DNA of 37,172 bases from JAJFUV01 sp964561215 (lineage in GTDB: Bacteria > Acidobacteriota > Terriglobia > Bryobacterales > Bryobacteraceae), in NCBI GenBank assembly GCA_964561215.1, contig CAZLOS010000045.1:1-37172 (forward strand), in the 5' to 3' direction. Both the position numbers and the translations under genes were made by a program. Positions 1 through 6,461 of the stretch are shown here, piece by piece (position 1 is the stretch's first letter; every line of letters begins with the position of its first letter). The notes under the pieces were generated by a model. It was not told where the DNA came from and did not search any database. It saw only the letters and a list, made by a program, of their open reading frames with translations.

Positions 1-166
1 AGCCCGGGTAGTTCTCGACCTCGGTCGTGATCGTGAGCTGGCCGCCGGGCTGCGTTCCTTCGACCACGAGGGGGTCCAAATTGGCGCGAGCCGCATAGAG
101 AGCGGCAGTCAAACCGGCGGGGCCGGACCCTAGAATCAACACTTTGGCATGCGTCGGCGTGGGCAT
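1..166 (-). CDS. trxB: Thioredoxin reductase, N-terminal part (runs off the window)
   Basis: Only the first 55 codons lie in the window, read leftwards from ATG at 166. The peptide has the Rossmann FAD-binding motif VLILGSGPAGLTAALYAARA followed by EGTQPGGQLTITTEVENYPG, which is diagnostic of the TrxB family. The enzyme uses NADPH to reduce thioredoxin in the cytoplasm. The redox CxxC and NADPH domains lie outside the window. It diverges from the HEPN-like gene with only 29 bp between the two start codons, so promoters for both must be very short or overlap. The family call is secure; whether the full protein is intact cannot be seen. Confidence 0.93.
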   Translation of the reverse strand, partial: MPTPTHAKVLILGSGPAGLTAALYAARANLDPLVVEGTQPGGQLTITTEVENYPG

Positions 167-195
167 CGCGCGACCGTAATGATTGGCCGGGAACG

Positions 196-984
196 ATGCA
201 AGCCGCGGCGCCGGTTGTCACGTTCGTCGTTTGCCCGGCGGATCGGCAGGATCGCCTCTGGACGTCCGCCGATTACGTGAGGCACATCGTCGAGGGTCTG
301 CGGGCCCACGGCGTTGCGGAAGACTACGTGTGGCGCGTGATCAGGAAGGCCGTCGAGACGAATCGTTCAGCCAGCGACACTGATAGAGCTGGTAAAGAGA
401 TCAACGACATCCGCCACTTGAGAGGGTTGCTCCTCTCCCCCCACTACGGCATACGGCATTGGCGCGAGCTGAACTTCGTCGATGAGTCCGAATGGTGGCG
501 CGCGATCGATATCGTCGAAGACCGCATTCGAGAGAGGTTCATCCGATGGGCGGACGAGTTGAGTCCGAAAGAGGCCGCCGGTTTCGCGGTGATGGCGCTC
601 GACTGCCTGTTTCTCGAGACGCCTTATGGCTTTCAGACAGGCGCGAGCACGTATGATACGCGGCGGGCGTATACGGCTGTGCTTAGCGCGGCGCCATTCG
701 GGCTCGATCCCGCGATAGCTACCGGCCTTTACGAAAACGTTCGAAACGGGATCGTGCACGACACCGAGACGCGCAAGGGGTGGAAGATCAGGATGGGCGG
801 GCAGGCCCCAATCGTAGAAAGGGACGGGGCGAGCGATTTCATCTTGAACCGGACGAGTTTCCATGAGGCGCTCAAAGGGGCGTTCGACGCGTGGATGGTC
901 GAGCTTCGCGGCGGGGACGTTCGGTTGCGCGGAAACATGCGCGCGCGGATGGAACAGATCATCGGCAAGCACTATTCGGCGTGA
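196..984 (+). CDS. Uncharacterised protein with HEPN-like R-x4-H motif
   Basis: A 262-residue soluble protein without signal peptide or membrane segment, starting at ATG 196 with no clear ribosome-binding site. Residues 132-198 contain a hydrophobic helix (ALDCLFLETPYGF) followed by the block LYENVRNGIVHDTETRKGWK. Within it R183-N184-G-I-V-H188 fits the R-x4-H signature of HEPN-fold RNases, in which a polar residue usually follows the arginine. HEPN proteins often act as RNA-cleaving toxins or defence effectors. That role here is inference from one short motif and helical context. The next gene, a phosphatase-like protein, starts 10 bp downstream, so the two probably form one unit in the accessory region. 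Confidence 0.6.
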   Translation: MQAAAPVVTFVVCPADRQDRLWTSADYVRHIVEGLRAHGVAEDYVWRVIRKAVETNRSASDTDRAGKEINDIRHLRGLLLSPHYGIRHWRELNFVDESEWWRAIDIVEDRIRERFIRWADELSPKEAAGFAVMALDCLFLETPYGFQTGASTYDTRRAYTAVLSAAPFGLDPAIATGLYENVRNGIVHDTETRKGWKIRMGGQAPIVERDGASDFILNRTSFHEALKGAFDAWMVELRGGDVRLRGNMRARMEQIIGKHYSA

Positions 985-994
985 TTGAGGTCAC

Positions 995-1567
995 GTGGAC
1001 AACACGATGCCACGATCCATATCGAGCCAGTGGAAACTGAACCGTTCGGAGGAAGACGCGTGGCGCACGTGGATTAGGAAGCATGTGCAATCGGCGGGGC
1101 TGCTGTGGGTAATCGAAGGCCGGCTTGCCTGCTCTCCCAGACCGCTCCGGTATCACCCGCGGTTCGGCGGCCGCCTCCCGCAACTGCCGCCTGAAGCCGG
1201 CCCGATCTTGGGTGAATGGCTTCAGTCTCTGAAAAACCGTTCCGTCGGAACGATCGTCGTCCTCGCAACCGATGGAGAGATGAAGAGATATGCGACGGCG
1301 GTTGCGCCGGCGCCGGATCTTCTCTCCTTATATAGGTCGCTTGGATTTGTAGTCCATCACCACCCGATCGAGGATCCACTCCATGCGCCCGCGTCTGAGA
1401 AAGGCGGAATCATCTCCCAGATAGAGGCGCTCAAACCGATCGTCCTGACGGAGTACCAGGCGCGAACCGGTGGGATGCTCCTCCACTGCAGCGGCGGGAT
1501 GGATCGGAGCGCTCCTGTCGCGGCTTTCATAGCGAGCGAATCAGTTGGCAGGTGTCCGTTTGTTTGA
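995..1567 (+). pseudogene. Dual-specificity/tyrosine phosphatase-like protein, probably 3'-truncated
   Basis: The frame opens with GTG at 995 (an internal ATG lies at 1007) and encodes 190 residues. Near the end it carries the P-loop HCSGGMDRS: C165, five residues, then R171, which is the cysteine-phosphatase C-x5-R signature with a following serine. An upstream D127 in IEDPLH is a candidate general acid. Only about 18 residues follow the P-loop, and the last nine (VGRCPFV region) coincide with a 14-bp direct repeat at 1541-1554 that recurs at 1837-1850. Normal members have more helix after the loop, so I read this as a gene cut off by an insertion or rearrangement. Enough may remain for activity; truncation is inferred, not proven. 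Confidence 0.6.
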
Positions 1568-1850
1568 GGATTGAGGCCCGGACGAGGTTCGCGGGTTGGA
1601 CAGACGCGCAACATAACCAGCTTGCAGCTTTCGTCCGCTGACAGGCTGCGCTGTAAATGACCGTATAAGTCCGATGTAGTGCGTTAATGCGTGCAGGCTC
1701 GTAACTCGCTGGGAAATCGGCATCGCTCCATGGTCTGGAATCGACGCCATGGGCACTATCTTCCCTGTTTTCAATCTGCCTTCGATTTCCCAAGGTGGAC
1801 GTCAACGATGCCGATCCGATGTTGACTGACTGGTGGTCAGTCGGCAGGTG
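1541..1850. repeat. Direct repeat TCAGTYGGCAGGTG bounding about 282 bp
   Basis: TCAGTTGGCAGGTG at 1541-1554 and TCAGTCGGCAGGTG at 1837-1850 match at 13 of 14 positions in the same orientation. The first copy lies inside the last codons of the phosphatase frame. The sequences just outside and inside the copies are unrelated, so this is not a simple tandem duplication. It could be a target duplication of an old insertion or the substrate of a recombination. Confidence 0.5.
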
Positions 1851-2054
1851 CGCACACCTCGAAACCATCCCCTCTTTTGCTGGGAGTAGTGTGTGCTTAC
1901 GGTGTGTCGGCAAGGATGAAGGCGACGGCACTTGATCTGGGCACATCCGTCGGGCGTGGGGCGGTTTGCAGTTCGCCTGCTTCCGTGGCAGAAGCGCCAA
2001 TTGCTGTTGCTTCCTTTGCAACGGAGCGTGGCGGACCGGACCATGTTGTTGCGA
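1568..2054. other. Non-coding/scrambled stretch between phosphatase and abiE genes
   Basis: No reading frame in this 487-bp stretch resembles a known protein. Both strands carry only short frames with unnatural composition. It holds a perfect 7-bp inverted repeat at 1824-1842 and the second copy of the direct repeat that ends the phosphatase frame. Reading on from the second repeat copy in the phosphatase frame would add about 29 residues before a stop, so the segment 1555-1850 may be an insertion. Confidence 0.5.
1824..1842. promoter_or_regulatory. Perfect palindrome GACTGAC-N5-GTCAGTC
   Basis: GACTGAC (1824-1830) and GTCAGTC (1836-1842) form a perfect 7-bp inverted repeat around TGGTG. The shape and sequence resemble operators of TetR-family repressors, which often contain GACTGAC-type arms. 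No TetR gene or target gene is adjacent, so it may be an orphan operator carried in with the rearranged DNA. Alternatively it is simply a hairpin. Confidence 0.35.
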
Positions 2055-3017
2055 TTAGGCTGGAATGTCAGATGGGCCCGGTGCGAGCCCACTTTCGTTT
2101 ACCCGGCGCCAGGGACCGCCAGGTGACCAGAAAGCTGGCTCTCGGCTCGCGTCACCAACTGCATGCACCGGAAACGAAAGAAACCCTCGAATCGTCCCAT
2201 TCACTTCGGCGAAGTCTACTGGCGCTGCGAGTTTGCCCTTTCTAAGGAACGCTCGCCATTGAGTGCGCTTTTGAGCATCGACCGACAATTCGGTGATCAG
2301 GAGATCGAAGCCATTTGCGTTGAGCTGCGTCCCACGACGTTCAAAAGTTGCTCGAATCGCGTCGGTGAGAACGTCAGCCTCGAACGGAAACGTTCGTGCC
2401 AGAAACCAGACGTCAAAGAAGTCCTTCATCCGGCTATTGAGCATGCCGAGGTGGACCATGGCCTCCAACTTCTCGGCGATGACGGTCTCCATCGGGTATA
2501 CCCAAATTCGCGGAGCAGGCATGGGCAGTAGTGTTGGATAGTCCAGCACACCGGGCCGCGATGCTACCGCATCACCGAATCCGATATCGACCTGGAGGGG
2601 AATGCGGGCGTTTCCCACCCGCGCCAGCAGTCTGACACGGACGCCCTCGTATTCCTGATCCTCTTTGATCTCCTCGGAGCTGACGGCTTCGACGGGGAAG
2701 GTGAGACCGTCATCCTCAACCGCAAGCTCACAGAGTTCGCGAAAGATCGCGAGACTGTGTTCGGGCGAAGGATCTCCGTGGCCGAGAAGGTCAAGATCTC
2801 GTGTCGGGCGATGAGGGGTGTTGGTCCAAACTTGAAAAAGCATGGCGCCCTTCAGAAAGAACTGATTGCGATACGCGGATTGGCTCAGGCGGTAGAGGAG
2901 CCGCTCCAGCGCGTAGCGGGTCAGAACGAGCCCGAAGTCCTCGCCCTGGCGCGTGGCGATATTCAGGAGCTTCTGGCGGATTGAGGCTGCGACATTGCGG
3001 GGCTTGAGCGGTTTCAA
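2055..3017 (-). CDS. abiEii: Type IV toxin-antitoxin toxin AbiEii (nucleotidyltransferase)
   Basis: This is the toxin of an AbiE system, a member of the DNA-polymerase-beta-like nucleotidyltransferase family. From the preferred TTG start at 3017 it has 320 residues. The motif FLKGAML (54-60) followed by RPTRDLDLL carries the DxD pair D74/D76 that binds metal and nucleotide. VYPMETVIAEKLEAM and RMKDFFDVW are conserved family blocks, and the end FWSPGGPWR is typical. The TTG overlaps the abiEi stop (TTGA) and has GGAGG just upstream inside abiEi, so translation is coupled. An upstream in-frame ATG at 3116 would overlap the antitoxin by about 100 bp and is less likely. All key residues are present. 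Confidence 0.9.
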   Translation of the reverse strand: MKPLKPRNVAASIRQKLLNIATRQGEDFGLVLTRYALERLLYRLSQSAYRNQFFLKGAMLFQVWTNTPHRPTRDLDLLGHGDPSPEHSLAIFRELCELAVEDDGLTFPVEAVSSEEIKEDQEYEGVRVRLLARVGNARIPLQVDIGFGDAVASRPGVLDYPTLLPMPAPRIWVYPMETVIAEKLEAMVHLGMLNSRMKDFFDVWFLARTFPFEADVLTDAIRATFERRGTQLNANGFDLLITELSVDAQKRTQWRAFLRKGKLAAPVDFAEVNGTIRGFLSFPVHAVGDASREPAFWSPGGPWRRVNESGLAPGPSDIPA

Positions 3018-3619
3018 ACGAGGGCCTCCATATAAGGCCGCACCACGTTCGCCACGCGGCATACCTTGGCGGCTTCCCACAGTTCGGCGGTAGTTGCCTT
3101 GCGCTGTTTCAGGCACTCGCGTAGGGCTTCAAGAGCGACATCGAGACCAATTTTGTTCCGGTATTTGAAGCAATCGGCCACGGTCTTTGCCACGGAAAAG
3201 ATGCGGGTGGGCACTCCTTCGATCTGGTGTGTCTCTTGACCGAACGCAAGGGACTGCTTCGAAAAGCGGACCACGCGGAACGGCGGGTATTCGGCGTTTG
3301 GGCGGCGGTCCTTCTCGCCGATGGCGATCCAGACCTCGTGAGGGCTTTGCGTTCCGATTTCGTGGAACCGCAGCGCGGAAAGCAGGCATACGACGCCCCG
3401 CGGTACGCGCTTGGACGCTTCGGCGATCGTGTGAAGCTCTGTGACGGGCGCGTCGGCGGCCGTATAGAGTCCGCGGCCGGACCGGACAACGAGGCCCTCC
3501 TGTTCGGCAAGTCGGAGATACTGTCGGGCGATGCCGTGAGCATCCAGATCACGTGGACGAAGAATCCCGGCGGTCTTTGCGAGTTCGGCGATCTTAGCGA
3601 GAGGCTCGGCGGACTGCAT
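3014..3619 (-). CDS. abiEi: Type IV toxin-antitoxin antitoxin AbiEi
   Basis: The 201-residue antitoxin partner of AbiEii. Residues 1-55 form a winged-helix domain (PLAKIAELAKTAGILRPRDL ... GRGLYT). The remainder, with PRGVVCLLSALRFHEIGT, the VRFSKQSLAFG strand and FSVAKTVADCFKYRNKIG, is the conserved AbiEi effector part. In characterised systems AbiEi neutralises the toxin and represses its own operon through inverted repeats. Here the start ATG at 3619 lies only 6 nt after a -10-like TAAAAT, so the message is probably leaderless. The 3' end overlaps the toxin start. Length and motifs are normal. Confidence 0.92.
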   Translation of the reverse strand: MQSAEPLAKIAELAKTAGILRPRDLDAHGIARQYLRLAEQEGLVVRSGRGLYTAADAPVTELHTIAEASKRVPRGVVCLLSALRFHEIGTQSPHEVWIAIGEKDRRPNAEYPPFRVVRFSKQSLAFGQETHQIEGVPTRIFSVAKTVADCFKYRNKIGLDVALEALRECLKQRKATTAELWEAAKVCRVANVVRPYMEALV

Positions 3620-3625
3620 AACCTG

Positions 3626-3655
3626 ATTTTACGAAACGTCGGGGCTTATTCACAA
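3626..3655 (-). promoter_or_regulatory. Putative abiE promoter (leaderless)
   Basis: On the minus strand TTGTGA (3655-3650) and TAAAAT (3631-3626) are separated by 18 bp. The abiEi ATG at 3619 follows 6 nt after the -10 hexamer, which places the expected transcription start at or next to the start codon. Confidence 0.5.
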
Positions 3656-3663
3656 GTCCCGAC
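3638..3663. promoter_or_regulatory. Inverted repeat overlapping the abiE -35 box
   Basis: GTCGGG (3638-3643) and CCCGAC (3658-3663) form an inverted repeat with a 14-bp spacer centred on the -35 element. AbiEi proteins autorepress through inverted repeats upstream of their gene, so this is the natural operator candidate. The arms are only 6 bp, so support is moderate. Confidence 0.4.
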
Positions 3664-3824
3664 AGGGCGAGCAGTGACGGCAAGCTTGGCTGGCTAGAGG
3701 AACTGGATCGCAATCCATTGACGCCGTAGACGCTATGGTCTCTATAGTCAATCTACGGCTCTAGCTCAGAAACGGGGGTACCCTAGGAGCCGAAGCTGAT
3801 AAAACACGTTTGTGGAGACTTGTT

Positions 3825-5003
3825 TTGATCAGCATAGAGGACCTCATCGGGATACCCCACTACGAGATTATCGACCTTCAACAGAGCGCGGGGCAGGTGT
3901 GGATCTGGGCCCGGTATACCGGGCCCAGATCCTGCCCCCACTGTCAGAGTCAGCGACTGCGCAATCAAGGCCGGATCGAGCGCATCGTACGGCATGTCAG
4001 TTGGGCAGCCGAACAAGTGTGGCTGCATTTGGAAGGACATCGCTGGCGGTGCCGGGACTGCGGGCGGCAGTTTCGCGAACGCTTCCCCGGACTGCTGCCC
4101 GCGCAACGAGCCACGGAAGCCTTCCGCTACAAGGTCTTCCGCGATCACTGCGATGGCATTAACCGCAGCCGAGTGGGCTGTCGCGAACGCATCGGTCCGG
4201 CCACCGTCGAGCGTCACTGCCAACACTTCTTGGAGCGTCTGGCCGCCGAGCGCAGCGGTGCGCCCTGTCCGCCCGTGCTGGGTGTCGACGAACACTTCTT
4301 CAGCCGGCGCCTGGGCTATGCCACCACGTTCTGCGACCTGAAGAACCGCTCGGTCTACGATGTCGTGCTGGGACGCAGCGAGGCCGCCTTGGAGAAGTAT
4401 CTGCAAAGGCTGGACGGTCGGGAGCGTGTTTGCCTGGTGTGTATGGACCTGGCTTCGGTGTACCGCTCGCTGGTGCGGAAGTATTTCCCGAACGCGCGCA
4501 TCGTGGCCGACCGTTTCCACGTCATTCGTCTCATCAACCATCATTTCCTCGCCTGTTGGAAGGAGATCGATGCGGTGGGCAGCCAGAACCGCGGCCTGGT
4601 GTCGCTGATGCGCCGCCATCGTCACAAGCTCCAGCCCGAACAGCAACTGCGGCTGGGCGCCTATCTGGCCGCGCATCCGGCGCTGGAACTGATCTACCGT
4701 TTCAAACAACGGCTCTGCTACCTGCTATTGAAAAAGCATCGTACCCGCAAGCAGTGTGAGAAACTCGCCCCCAGGCTCTTGCGCGCTATCTGCCAGTTGC
4801 GGCAGGCCGGCCTGCCGCAACTGGTAAAGCTGGGCGACACCTTGCACGCCTGGCGCGAAGAGATCGCCGTCATGTGGCGCTTTACACGCAACAACGCCAT
4901 CACCGAAGGATTCCACACCAAAATGGAGGTGTTACAGAGGCAGGCTTCCGGCTTCCGCAATTTCGAGAACTACCGCCTGCGAGTTAAGGTATCGTGTTCT
5001 TAG
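3825..5003 (+). CDS. ISL3-family transposase
   Basis: A DDE transposase of about 392 residues. I prefer the TTG at 3825 because TGGAGA lies 7-8 nt upstream; the frame is open back to a TTG at 3810. The N-terminal zinc-binding part has CPHC and CRDCG. The catalytic core includes LGVDEHFF (first Asp), VCMDLASVYR, the conserved IVADRFHVIRLIN block (second Asp) and ITEGFHTKMEVLQRQASGF near the end, with the catalytic Glu. The C-terminus FRNFENYRLRV is the usual family ending. Nothing is missing, so the element could still be active. Confidence 0.92.
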   Translation: MISIEDLIGIPHYEIIDLQQSAGQVWIWARYTGPRSCPHCQSQRLRNQGRIERIVRHVSWAAEQVWLHLEGHRWRCRDCGRQFRERFPGLLPAQRATEAFRYKVFRDHCDGINRSRVGCRERIGPATVERHCQHFLERLAAERSGAPCPPVLGVDEHFFSRRLGYATTFCDLKNRSVYDVVLGRSEAALEKYLQRLDGRERVCLVCMDLASVYRSLVRKYFPNARIVADRFHVIRLINHHFLACWKEIDAVGSQNRGLVSLMRRHRHKLQPEQQLRLGAYLAAHPALELIYRFKQRLCYLLLKKHRTRKQCEKLAPRLLRAICQLRQAGLPQLVKLGDTLHAWREEIAVMWRFTRNNAITEGFHTKMEVLQRQASGFRNFENYRLRVKVSCS

Positions 5004-5026
5004 ATCGGTTTCGGCTGGGGAGGCCC

Positions 5027-5101
5027 CCCATTGTTGGCGTAGAGCCCATTGTTGGCGTAGAGCCCAATCTACTAGCGATTTCTGCCTTTGGTGTAGAGCC
5101 C
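5027..5101. repeat. Triplicated IS terminus
   Basis: Two tandem 18-bp copies of CCCATTGTTGGCGTAGAG (5027-5062) are followed about 25 bp later by TTGGTGTAGAGCCC (5088-5101). All resemble the inverted end of the neighbouring ISL3 element. This may be multiple transposase-binding sites, nested insertions, or replication slippage. Confidence 0.6.
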
Positions 5102-5116
5102 ACATAAAGTTGGGAA

Positions 5117-5193
5117 TGGTGGGCTTCACAGGACTCGAACCTGTGACCTCTTCCGTGTGAAGGAAGCGCTCTAACCAACTGAGCTAGAAGCCC
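5117..5193 (-). tRNA. tRNA-Val(CAC), CCA encoded
   Basis: On the minus strand the gene starts GGGCTTCTAGCTCAGTTGGT and ends GAAGCCC-A-CCA. The 7-bp acceptor stem pairs fully (GGGCTTC/GAAGCCC). The anticodon stem CTTCC/GGAAG encloses the loop TTCACAC with anticodon CAC, reading the GTG valine codon. The T-arm carries GGTTCGAGTCC. The 3' CCA is encoded. It lies directly downstream of the ISL3 element. Confidence 0.96.
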
Positions 5194-5266
5194 GACTTTT
5201 GCCAGTGTAGCATCTTTCGGCTCATAGATGGGAATAGATGGGAAGTAGGACCGCTAGAGCCTGTTT

Positions 5267-5358
5267 CCAGCGTGGGTACTTCACCATTTTCCGACCATCT
5301 TTTGGTTCTGTAAGTTATTGAAAACAAATGGACAACGTTGGAAAACCAGGATGGGTAC
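5267..5358. repeat. Direct repeats CCAGNNTGGGTAC next to the split tRNA
   Basis: CCAGCGTGGGTAC at 5267-5279 and CCAGGATGGGTAC at 5346-5358 match at 11 of 13 positions in the same orientation. The second copy directly abuts the broken end of the half tRNA at 5359. Repeats of this kind beside tRNA genes are typical of integrase attachment sites. A separate short tandem (ATAGATGGGA twice, about 5226-5245) lies nearby. Confidence 0.5.
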
Positions 5359-5397
5359 GTGTGAAGCAGGCGCTCTAACCAACTGAGCTACGCGCCC
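5359..5397 (-). pseudogene. 5' half of a tRNA, broken at the anticodon loop
   Basis: The minus strand gives GGGCGCGTAGCTCAGTTGGT and then TAGAGCGCCTGCTTCACAC. This is an acceptor 5' strand, a complete D-arm, the 5' anticodon stem and the loop TTCACAC with a CAC (valine) anticodon. The sequence then changes to GTACCCATCCTGG, which cannot pair with the anticodon stem, and no T-arm or 3' acceptor follows. It differs in the acceptor and anticodon stems from the intact tRNA-Val at 5117-5193, so it is a separate gene that lost its 3' half. Confidence 0.8.
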
Positions 5398-5460
5398 CTG
5401 GTGCGCGGGCTCCGAACGTTGCGCCACGCGTTTGCGGCGCGTCGCTAAGTCCGAATTCGC

Positions 5461-5466
5461 TATTAT
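5461..5466 (+). promoter_or_regulatory. -10-like element of moxR
   Basis: TATTAT ends 7 nt before the ATG at 5474, and there is no Shine-Dalgarno. No good -35 box is visible at the usual distance. It suggests a leaderless message. Confidence 0.35.
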
Positions 5467-5473
5467 AGCAGTA

Positions 5474-6442
5474 ATGACCCAGCGGGAAACAATAGACGCT
5501 CCCCCGGTCGCTGGGACCAAGCTCGGATTGCTCGAAGCGAACCTCGCGCTGGCGATCCGTGGCAAGCCCGAAGTCATGCGGTTGAGCCTGGTCTGCCTGC
5601 TCGCCCGCGGCCATTTGCTCATCGAGGACGTGCCGGGTGTCGGCAAAACCACGTTGGCTCATGCGCTGGCGCAATCGGTCGCCTGCGGCTTTCATCGCCT
5701 TCAGTGCACCAGCGACATGCTGCCCAGCGACATTCTCGGCGTCACCATTTACAACGCCCACAAGCAGGACTTCGAGTTCAAGCCGGGTCCTATCTTCACG
5801 AATTTCCTGCTGGCCGACGAAATCAACCGCGCCACGCCCAAGACGCAGTCGGCGCTGCTTGAGGCCATGAACGAGCGGCAGGTCACTATCGACGGGCACT
5901 CTCACCCGCTTGCCGAGCCCTTCATGGTGATGGCCACGCAGAACCCGGTTGAGCATCACGGCACGTACCCGCTCCCGGAATCGCAACTGGACCGTTTCCT
6001 GATGCGCCTGCGCATGGGCTATCCCGACGCAGGGAGCGAGCGCGAAATCCTACGTAATCCGGATACGCCCGGGGCCTTGAACTTGAAGCCGGTGCTGGCG
6101 GCCTCCGATGTGCTCGAATTGCAGCGGTCCGTTCACGAAGTTCGCGTGGACGATGCCATCGTCGATTACCTGATGGCGATCGTCGAACACACGCGCGCGC
6201 ACGAGAGCCTGGCGCTGGGCGTCAGCCCGCGAGGCTCGCAGGCGCTCTACCGCGCCGCGCAGGCGCTCGCCCTGGTGGAGGGCCGCGACTACGCGATCCC
6301 GGAAGACGTCAAGCGCCTCGCCGTTCCGCTGTTCGCCCACCGAGTAGTGATCAACAGCCGCGTCGCGCTCGCGCAACGTTCCACGGAAACCGCCGAGCGC
6401 ATCCTGCAGGATATCCTCGCCCTAATCGAGGTTCCGCTCTGA
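5474..6442 (+). CDS. MoxR-type AAA+ ATPase
   Basis: A cytoplasmic AAA+ ATPase of the MoxR family, 322 residues from ATG 5474; the frame is open further upstream, but this start follows a -10-like TATTAT. Walker A is DVPGVGKTTLA (52-62), Walker B LLADEINRA, sensor 1 ATQNP and the arginine-finger region PESQLDRFL. MoxR proteins act as chaperone-like ATPases that mature or insert metal-dependent and von Willebrand-type proteins, usually next to DUF58 and vWA genes. None of those partners follow here; the next gene is ychF, 19 bp downstream. The substrate therefore cannot be inferred from context. Confidence 0.9.
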   Translation: MTQRETIDAPPVAGTKLGLLEANLALAIRGKPEVMRLSLVCLLARGHLLIEDVPGVGKTTLAHALAQSVACGFHRLQCTSDMLPSDILGVTIYNAHKQDFEFKPGPIFTNFLLADEINRATPKTQSALLEAMNERQVTIDGHSHPLAEPFMVMATQNPVEHHGTYPLPESQLDRFLMRLRMGYPDAGSEREILRNPDTPGALNLKPVLAASDVLELQRSVHEVRVDDAIVDYLMAIVEHTRAHESLALGVSPRGSQALYRAAQALALVEGRDYAIPEDVKRLAVPLFAHRVVINSRVALAQRSTETAERILQDILALIEVPL

Positions 6443-6461
6443 GAAAGCCGAAATCGAAAAC

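Larger units (their letters stand above)
3757..5101 (+). mobile_element. ISL3-family insertion sequence
   Basis: A complete transposase gene lies between imperfect ends. The left end GGCTCTAGCTCAGAAACGGG begins at 3757. The right end, read on the minus strand, is GGCTCTACGCCAACAATGGG (5046-5027); both share GGCTCTA and a G-run. The right terminus is present in several copies: the unit CCCATTGTTGGCGTAGAG occurs twice in tandem (5027-5044, 5045-5062), and a third variant TTGGTGTAGAGCCC ends at 5101. The true outer boundary is therefore uncertain, and I found no convincing 8-bp target duplication. It sits between the abiE pair and tRNA-Val. Confidence 0.75.

Noticed and set aside
1541..1774. Minus-strand frame of 77 codons downstream of the phosphatase
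   Set aside because: No recognisable motif, no ribosome-binding site, and it lies in rearranged DNA.
1877..2245. Plus-strand frame before abiEii
   Set aside because: It overlaps the abiEii 3' end in antisense and has no family resemblance.
3783..4709. Minus-strand frame inside the ISL3 element as a passenger gene
   Set aside because: It is the antisense of the transposase, with low-complexity shadow composition.
5027..5062. Tandem 18-bp repeat as a possible CRISPR-like array
   Set aside because: Only two adjacent units without spacers; they match the IS terminus.
5359..5397. Second functional tRNA-Val
   Set aside because: The 3' half, including T-arm and acceptor strand, is missing.
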